Assembly (NCBI GenBank): GCA_963981015.1
Contig: CAXCCG010000088.1
Coordinates: 1 to 9,337 of the forward strand
DNA length: 9,337 bases
Direction: 5' to 3'
Source: Thiopontia sp013349825
Lineage (GTDB): Bacteria > Pseudomonadota > Gammaproteobacteria > GCF-002020875
Below, piece after piece: positions 5,482 to 9,337 of this stretch. The number at the start of each line of letters is the position of its first letter. The stretch's first letter is position 1. Below the pieces are notes generated by a model, which was given only the letters and a program-made list of their open reading frames with translations, was not told the DNA's origin and ran no database searches. A program made the translations under genes and the position numbers.

Positions 5482-8400
5482 AAACCTACCCGAGGGGATT
5501 TACGAAAGACTGTTAGACGATGAGTTGCATGAATTAATCGATAGCCATCCTGAGCTGTCCGTGCTGCTGCGTCAAATTGATGATGAGATGGCGCCTGATC
5601 TCTATGCTCAGTTTGTTGGGCAGGTACTAAAGAAAGCTCTACGTATTGTCCAACCTGACGCTCGTATACCTCTGCTTAATCGAGTTCTAGAATTGTTAGC
5701 TGCTCAAGATGGGTTGGATTACCTACATCGACGACGGTTGCTTAATAGCGACAAGGCACTGCTGACAGAAGTAGGAAGTGTTGTTGGTAAATCGGTGCGA
5801 CCAGTTACACCACTTAACAGTAGTTCTTTATTGACTGGACAGGGCTCAGACCCAGCACTTGACCATGAACTGCGTGCCGAGATGATCAGTGCAGATCGAG
5901 TGGATATCCTAGTCTCATTTATCAAGTGGTCAGGGTTGAGGTTGTTAATTCCTGCGTTTGAGCAATTGGCAAAATGCAACGTACCCATCCGGATTTTATC
6001 GACAAGCTATATGGGGGCAAGCGACCCTGAAGCCTTGGAGTGGCTGGCCAAGCAGCCCAATATTCGGATTCGCTTATCCTACGATACAGCAGCTACTCGA
6101 CTCCATGCCAAAGCGTATCAATTTTCGAGAAACAGTGGGTATGCTACTGCTTATATTGGATCGGCCAATATGTCACATGCTGCCATGACACAAGGCCTAG
6201 AATGGACAGTCAAAGTGACTGATCAGGATATGCCACACATTCTGGCACGCTTTCGGGCTGAGTTTGACACCTATTGGGAGAGCAATGAATTTGAGCCTTT
6301 CGGTCAGCATGATTTTGCTCGTTTTCGTCGAGCAATCCATAGCTACCGCAAAGCTGACTTAAGTACTCCACGTTTTTTTGCTGACATTAGCCCCAGGCCC
6401 TTTCAGCAACGTATCCTTGAAGCTTTACAGGCTGCCAGACAAAGTGGTGTTAATCGAAACCTGGTTGTAGCAGCAACGGGGACAGGGAAAACAGTGATTG
6501 CTGCCCTTGATTACCGGAAACAGGTTGAGTTGTTCGGAAGAAAACCACGCTTACTGTTTGTGGTTCATCGTAAAGAAATTCTACAACAGGCAATTGACTG
6601 CTTTCGCGCAGTTCTACGAGATCAGAACTTTGGTGAGTTATTGGTTGACGGTCACCTTCCTGAAGATTGGGACCACCTCTTTGCCTCAATACAGAGTTTA
6701 AACATCAATCAACCATGGGAGCGCTTTGGGCACCATCACTATGAACACCTGATTGTGGATGAAGCACACCATGGAACAGCGAGTAGTTACCGGCCGCTAT
6801 TTGACCATCTTGAACCCAAGCTACTATTGGGGTTGACTGCCACCCCAGAACGCATGGATGGTTCATCATTACTGCCATATTTTGATAATCGTTTTACAGC
6901 TGAAATTCGCCTGCCAGAGGCACTAACTGAAAAATTGCTCTGCCCATTTCATTATTTTGGCGTAGCCGATAATATCGATCTCTCTGGTGAGCAATTTTGG
7001 CGTAATGGTCGCTATGCCAGTAACGCACTGGAGAAGGTCTTTACCGGTGATGACATTCGCGCTAAACAACGTATAGATATTATTCTTCAAGCGCTACATC
7101 GTTATCAGCCCGACTTCAGCACTATCAAAGGCGTAGGCTTTTGCGCTGGTGTAAAGCATGCCCACTATATGGCTGACCATTTTAATGCAGCCGGAATCAG
7201 TGCCAATATTATTGTAGGAAATACACCGGGAGAAGATCGTCAGCAAACCCTAAAAGCATTTCGTGATGGCGAGATTCATTTTTTATTTACTGTTGATGTG
7301 CTTAGTGAAGGCGTGGATATACCCGAAATCAATCTGGTAATGTTTTTGCGGCCTACCGAGAGTTTAACCGTATTTTTACAGCAGCTAGGACGCGGCTTGC
7401 GTCATGCTCCGGGAAAAGATTGCCTAACAGTACTTGATTTTGTTGGTCAGACACATCGACGATATCGCGCAGACACCCGTTTTGCTGCCCTGTTGAGTAA
7501 ACAGCGCCAGAGAATTGACCGAGAGGTTGAGAATGATTTTCCCAACCTGCCACCGGGCTGCAATATTCAGCTAGAGCGAGTGGTGCGTGAAAGAGTGTTG
7601 GAAAAAATACGTTCTGTGTTAAATCGGCTTAACACCTTTATTCCAGAGGCCATACAAACTTGGCCGCAGGAGCATGGAGAGCCACTTACTTTTGGGCGGT
7701 TTATCGAGTCAACTGGTTTGTCTGCTGTGCAGGTACTACGCAACCATACTTGGTCACAATGGAAAGCCAAGGCATCCGGACAACCTGAACCAGAAGATGC
7801 TCAGTTACTTCAGCTGAAAAAGACATTGCCACGAATTGCATTACGTAATGATCCAGTTCAACTGCAAAGGATATGGGCACTTGCAAATTCACCTCATGTA
7901 GCAGAGTCGATAAGCGAACGTGAAACACTAGAGATGCACTATCTTCTATGGGGAAAAACAGGTGAGTCATTGGGAATGAATCGAGTGGCCGAATCAGCAG
8001 AACGTTGGCAGCAAAATTCATCTATTGCTCAAGATGCTGCTGAGATAGCCAGATGGCGACTTGAACACCCCGAAATCCCCATTCAACCCATTGATCTGCC
8101 CTTTGCATGCAATCTCAAGTTACACGCCAATTATGGGTTAGCTGAGATTAAGGCGGCAGTTGGTTTATCTAGCTTTGGTAGATCAGGACCTACTGGTACC
8201 GGAGTGTTGCACGACAAACACCATAAAGCTTACCTACACCTTATTACATTCAATAAAGATGAGAGGGAGTTTTCACCCACAACACGCTATCGAGACTATC
8301 CAGTTAGTGAAACCAAGCTGCACTGGGAGAGCCAATCAGCAACCACTCAAACATCAAAAACAGGGCAGAACTATCTTAACTTCACTGAACGTGGTTATAG

Positions 8401-8575
8401 CATCCTATTCTTTGCTCGAGTGGAGAAGAAAGTTGATGGAGAAACAGCACCCTTTGTCTACTTAGGACCTGCCAAACAGCTGCATAGTGCAGAAGGTAAT
8501 CGCCCAATCAGCATGGTGTGGGAGCTAGAGTTTCCTATGCCAGCCTATCTGTTAGAGCAATCATTGCCTGTTTAA
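5474..8575 (+). CDS. PLD-family nuclease / DEAH-box SF2 helicase / DUF3427 fusion protein
   Basis: A 1033-residue multidomain protein predicted to bind, translocate on and cut DNA. Residues ~125-290: phospholipase D-type nuclease with one HKD-like motif, H211-A-K213 followed by GSANMSHAAM (229-238), so two subunits are probably needed for a full active site. Residues ~305-480: helicase core 1 with Q-like RPFQQRIL, Walker A AATGTGKT (333-340, Lys339), Walker B/DEAH VDEAHH (428-433) and motif III LTATPER (454-460). Residues ~530-660: helicase core 2 with FTVDVLSEGVDIP and motif VI QLGRGLR (637-643). Residues ~880-1025: DUF3427 (YGLAEIKAAVGLSSFG, FSPTTRYRDYPVSE, LHWESQS), of unknown function. 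The architecture is known from genomes and often found near defence genes, resembling a restriction subunit without its methyltransferase. All motifs are intact and length is normal. GGGA lies eight bases before the ATG. Codon use looks more AT-rich than in the WYL gene. Confidence 0.95.
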   Translation: MPKNLPEGIYERLLDDELHELIDSHPELSVLLRQIDDEMAPDLYAQFVGQVLKKALRIVQPDARIPLLNRVLELLAAQDGLDYLHRRRLLNSDKALLTEVGSVVGKSVRPVTPLNSSSLLTGQGSDPALDHELRAEMISADRVDILVSFIKWSGLRLLIPAFEQLAKCNVPIRILSTSYMGASDPEALEWLAKQPNIRIRLSYDTAATRLHAKAYQFSRNSGYATAYIGSANMSHAAMTQGLEWTVKVTDQDMPHILARFRAEFDTYWESNEFEPFGQHDFARFRRAIHSYRKADLSTPRFFADISPRPFQQRILEALQAARQSGVNRNLVVAATGTGKTVIAALDYRKQVELFGRKPRLLFVVHRKEILQQAIDCFRAVLRDQNFGELLVDGHLPEDWDHLFASIQSLNINQPWERFGHHHYEHLIVDEAHHGTASSYRPLFDHLEPKLLLGLTATPERMDGSSLLPYFDNRFTAEIRLPEALTEKLLCPFHYFGVADNIDLSGEQFWRNGRYASNALEKVFTGDDIRAKQRIDIILQALHRYQPDFSTIKGVGFCAGVKHAHYMADHFNAAGISANIIVGNTPGEDRQQTLKAFRDGEIHFLFTVDVLSEGVDIPEINLVMFLRPTESLTVFLQQLGRGLRHAPGKDCLTVLDFVGQTHRRYRADTRFAALLSKQRQRIDREVENDFPNLPPGCNIQLERVVRERVLEKIRSVLNRLNTFIPEAIQTWPQEHGEPLTFGRFIESTGLSAVQVLRNHTWSQWKAKASGQPEPEDAQLLQLKKTLPRIALRNDPVQLQRIWALANSPHVAESISERETLEMHYLLWGKTGESLGMNRVAESAERWQQNSSIAQDAAEIARWRLEHPEIPIQPIDLPFACNLKLHANYGLAEIKAAVGLSSFGRSGPTGTGVLHDKHHKAYLHLITFNKDEREFSPTTRYRDYPVSETKLHWESQSATTQTSKTGQNYLNFTERGYSILFFARVEKKVDGETAPFVYLGPAKQLHSAEGNRPISMVWELEFPMPAYLLEQSLPV

Positions 8576-8593
8576 GAACGATGCGAAATCCCA

Positions 8594-8628
8594 GAGGGGC
8601 AGCGTTACTGCCTCTCCTCGGCCTTTTT
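8594..8628 (+). terminator. Probable terminator after the nuclease-helicase gene
   Basis: A 9-bp stem (GAGGGGCAG 8594-8602 with CTGCCTCTC 8608-8616, one G-U pair) closes a five-base loop. A run of five T lies at 8624-8628, seven bases after the stem, further than usual. The hairpin begins 19 bases after the stop. Its descending arm lies inside the last codons of the convergent relE gene, so it may also slow transcription from the other side, though there is no clear T run that way. Confidence 0.42.
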
Positions 8629-8889
8629 ATAGACCACACCTCGTTCACGCTTACCCACTGCAATCACTGAGATAAACAAGACCTCATCTTCTACCCGATA
8701 AATCAGCCGAAAACCTGAGCGGCGCAACTTGATCTTGTAGCAGTTCTCCATTTTCCTCAGCCTGGCTGAAGGCACCCTTGGGTGGATCAACCGCTCCTCC
8801 AATTTTTTCTTGAACTGCTGCTGCAAGGTTGGATCTAACTTCTTCCACTCCTGCAGCGCCAGCTCATGAAACTGAAGCTCATAATTCAT
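8605..8889 (-). CDS. relE: RelE toxin (ribosome-dependent mRNA interferase)
   Basis: A 94-residue toxin close to E. coli RelE, which enters the ribosomal A site and cuts mRNA. Using the ATG at 8889 the numbering coincides with the E. coli protein and all five catalytic residues are present: Lys52 and Lys54 in CYKIKL, Arg61 in FRLIYR, Arg81 in VGKRER, and Tyr87 in VVY. The N-terminal pattern LQFHELALQEWKKLD and the helix QQQFKKKLEERL also match. The longer form from TTG at 8892 is less likely. The ATG lies inside the last codons of the antitoxin gene (11-base overlap), with AAAGG about nine bases upstream, so toxin is made only when antitoxin is translated. It looks functional. Confidence 0.93.
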   Translation of the reverse strand: MNYELQFHELALQEWKKLDPTLQQQFKKKLEERLIHPRVPSARLRKMENCYKIKLRRSGFRLIYRVEDEVLFISVIAVGKRERGVVYKKAEERQ

Positions 8890-9124
8890 CAAGGTTAACC
8901 TTTACAAAAGGCCCATCGGTACGTTCATTCACCAATCGGGCATCCTCCAGGTCCTCGATATAGGCCAACATTTTCTCGTAGTACGTTGCCGGTAGCAGAT
9001 AAGCCTCTGGACGATTATGGTTAAGAATCGCTACGGGCTCCTCTTCCGAAGCCTCCAAAACATGCGCATAGTTTCGCTTTAATTCAGTCACACTGGCTGT
9101 AGTGGTAGAGAGGACTCTGTTCAT
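8879..9124 (-). CDS. Phd/YefM-family (StbD-like) antitoxin with RelB-like tail
   Basis: An 81-residue antitoxin upstream of relE. Residues ~8-60 are Phd/YefM type: ASVTELKRNYAHVLEAS, then EEPVAILNHNRPEAYLLPATYYEKM. This domain dimerises and binds the operator. The C-terminal end (FVKVNLDEL) closely resembles the end of E. coli RelB (VRVTLDEL), the part that wraps the RelE toxin. In its family the protein neutralises the toxin, represses the operon and is degraded by Lon or Clp proteases under stress. The ATG at 9124 has AAGGTG seven bases upstream. It overlaps relE by 11 bases. Confidence 0.92.
   Translation of the reverse strand: MNRVLSTTTASVTELKRNYAHVLEASEEEPVAILNHNRPEAYLLPATYYEKMLAYIEDLEDARLVNERTDGPFVKVNLDEL
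8891..8902. repeat. 12-bp perfect palindrome over the relE ribosome binding site
   Basis: AAGGTTAACCTT is its own reverse complement. It lies in the last codons of the antitoxin gene and contains the AAGG that serves as the relE Shine-Dalgarno. In mRNA AAGG could pair with CCTT across a TTAA loop and hide the site until antitoxin is translated. A short palindrome of this kind can also occur by chance. Confidence 0.4.
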
Positions 9125-9169
9125 TATTTACACCTTTTCTAGTTCATTTAAAACATCATATTTAGCGCC

Positions 9170-9175
9170 ATTATA
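9170..9175 (-). promoter_or_regulatory. -10 box upstream of the toxin-antitoxin operon
   Basis: A perfect TATAAT on the minus strand, 45 bases before the antitoxin ATG. No good -35 hexamer is found at 16-18 bases; such operons are commonly repressed by their antitoxin, which would bind near here. No clear inverted repeat was identified. Confidence 0.45.
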
Positions 9176-9256
9176 CACATCAAAAATAGGCCCCTCACCC
9201 AGAAATACACTCTGAATTGAACACCAAGGCCAAACTGGATGAGTGGCTCAACAGAT

Positions 9257-9337
9257 CTATAACTTGATTGAGCAAACTTCAGCACTGTACAGGCGCATAT
9301 CGATGGATATCAAGAAAACTTCTTCATCATCCTGATG
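9257..9337 (-). other. Possible 3' end of a gene entering from the right edge
   Basis: On the minus strand a frame is open from the window edge to TAG at 9259-9257 and encodes 26 residues (beginning HQDDEEVFLISIDMRLY). It could be the tail of a neighbouring gene transcribed toward the toxin-antitoxin operon. It is too short to identify. A plus-strand frame of 30 codons over the same bases (GTG 9243) is no better. Bases 9176-9256 hold nothing else that I can see. Confidence 0.2.

Noticed and set aside
9243..9335. 30-codon plus-strand frame near the right edge starting with GTG
   Set aside because: It has no ribosome site or recognised family, and it overlaps the minus-strand open frame, so neither can be preferred.

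Overview
The window looks like an accessory (defence or stability-gene) segment of a gammaproteobacterial chromosome or large plasmid. That placement is inferred from the close match of the toxin at the right end to Escherichia coli RelE, from the general protein families and from the moderate GC content. No rRNA, tRNA, integrase, complete insertion sequence or CRISPR array was seen, and the species cannot be named from this sequence.

Left third (1-2086): a damaged restriction/toxin zone. On the minus strand an intact-looking Fic protein (283-1422) is followed after 23 bases by the first ~48 codons of a type III-like DNA methyltransferase. The methyltransferase breaks off near position 116, where it abuts the cut end of an unidentified plus-strand gene. 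To the right lies a ParD/ParE toxin-antitoxin pair on the plus strand (1629-2071), joined by an ATGA overlap. It appears eroded at both ends: no good antitoxin start, and no C-terminus on the toxin.

Middle (2087-4151, minus strand): a compact five-gene cluster with no described function that I recognise. In transcription order it holds an 86-residue protein resembling only the first nucleotide-binding segment of FtsZ, a 125-residue orphan whose start seems frameshifted, an alpha/beta-hydrolase, a 179-residue hypothetical protein, and a small hydrophobic membrane protein translationally coupled to it. Gaps are short or overlapping and several genes have good Shine-Dalgarno sequences, so co-transcription is likely.

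Right half (4360-8575, plus strand): a WYL-domain regulator divergent from the five-gene cluster, then a possible 29-codon ORF overlapping the next start by 8 bases, then a 1033-residue phospholipase D-type nuclease / SF2 helicase / DUF3427 protein. This reads as a regulated anti-invader unit: the regulator senses something and controls a nuclease-helicase effector. It is the best candidate for an under-described system here.

Right end (8576-9337): a likely terminator, then on the minus strand an intact toxin-antitoxin operon. It pairs a Phd/YefM-type antitoxin (with a RelB-like C-terminal tail) with a RelE toxin that keeps all five catalytic positions of the E. coli enzyme. A perfect -10 box lies upstream. 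The final ~160 bases hold only a possible 3' gene fragment running in from the right edge.
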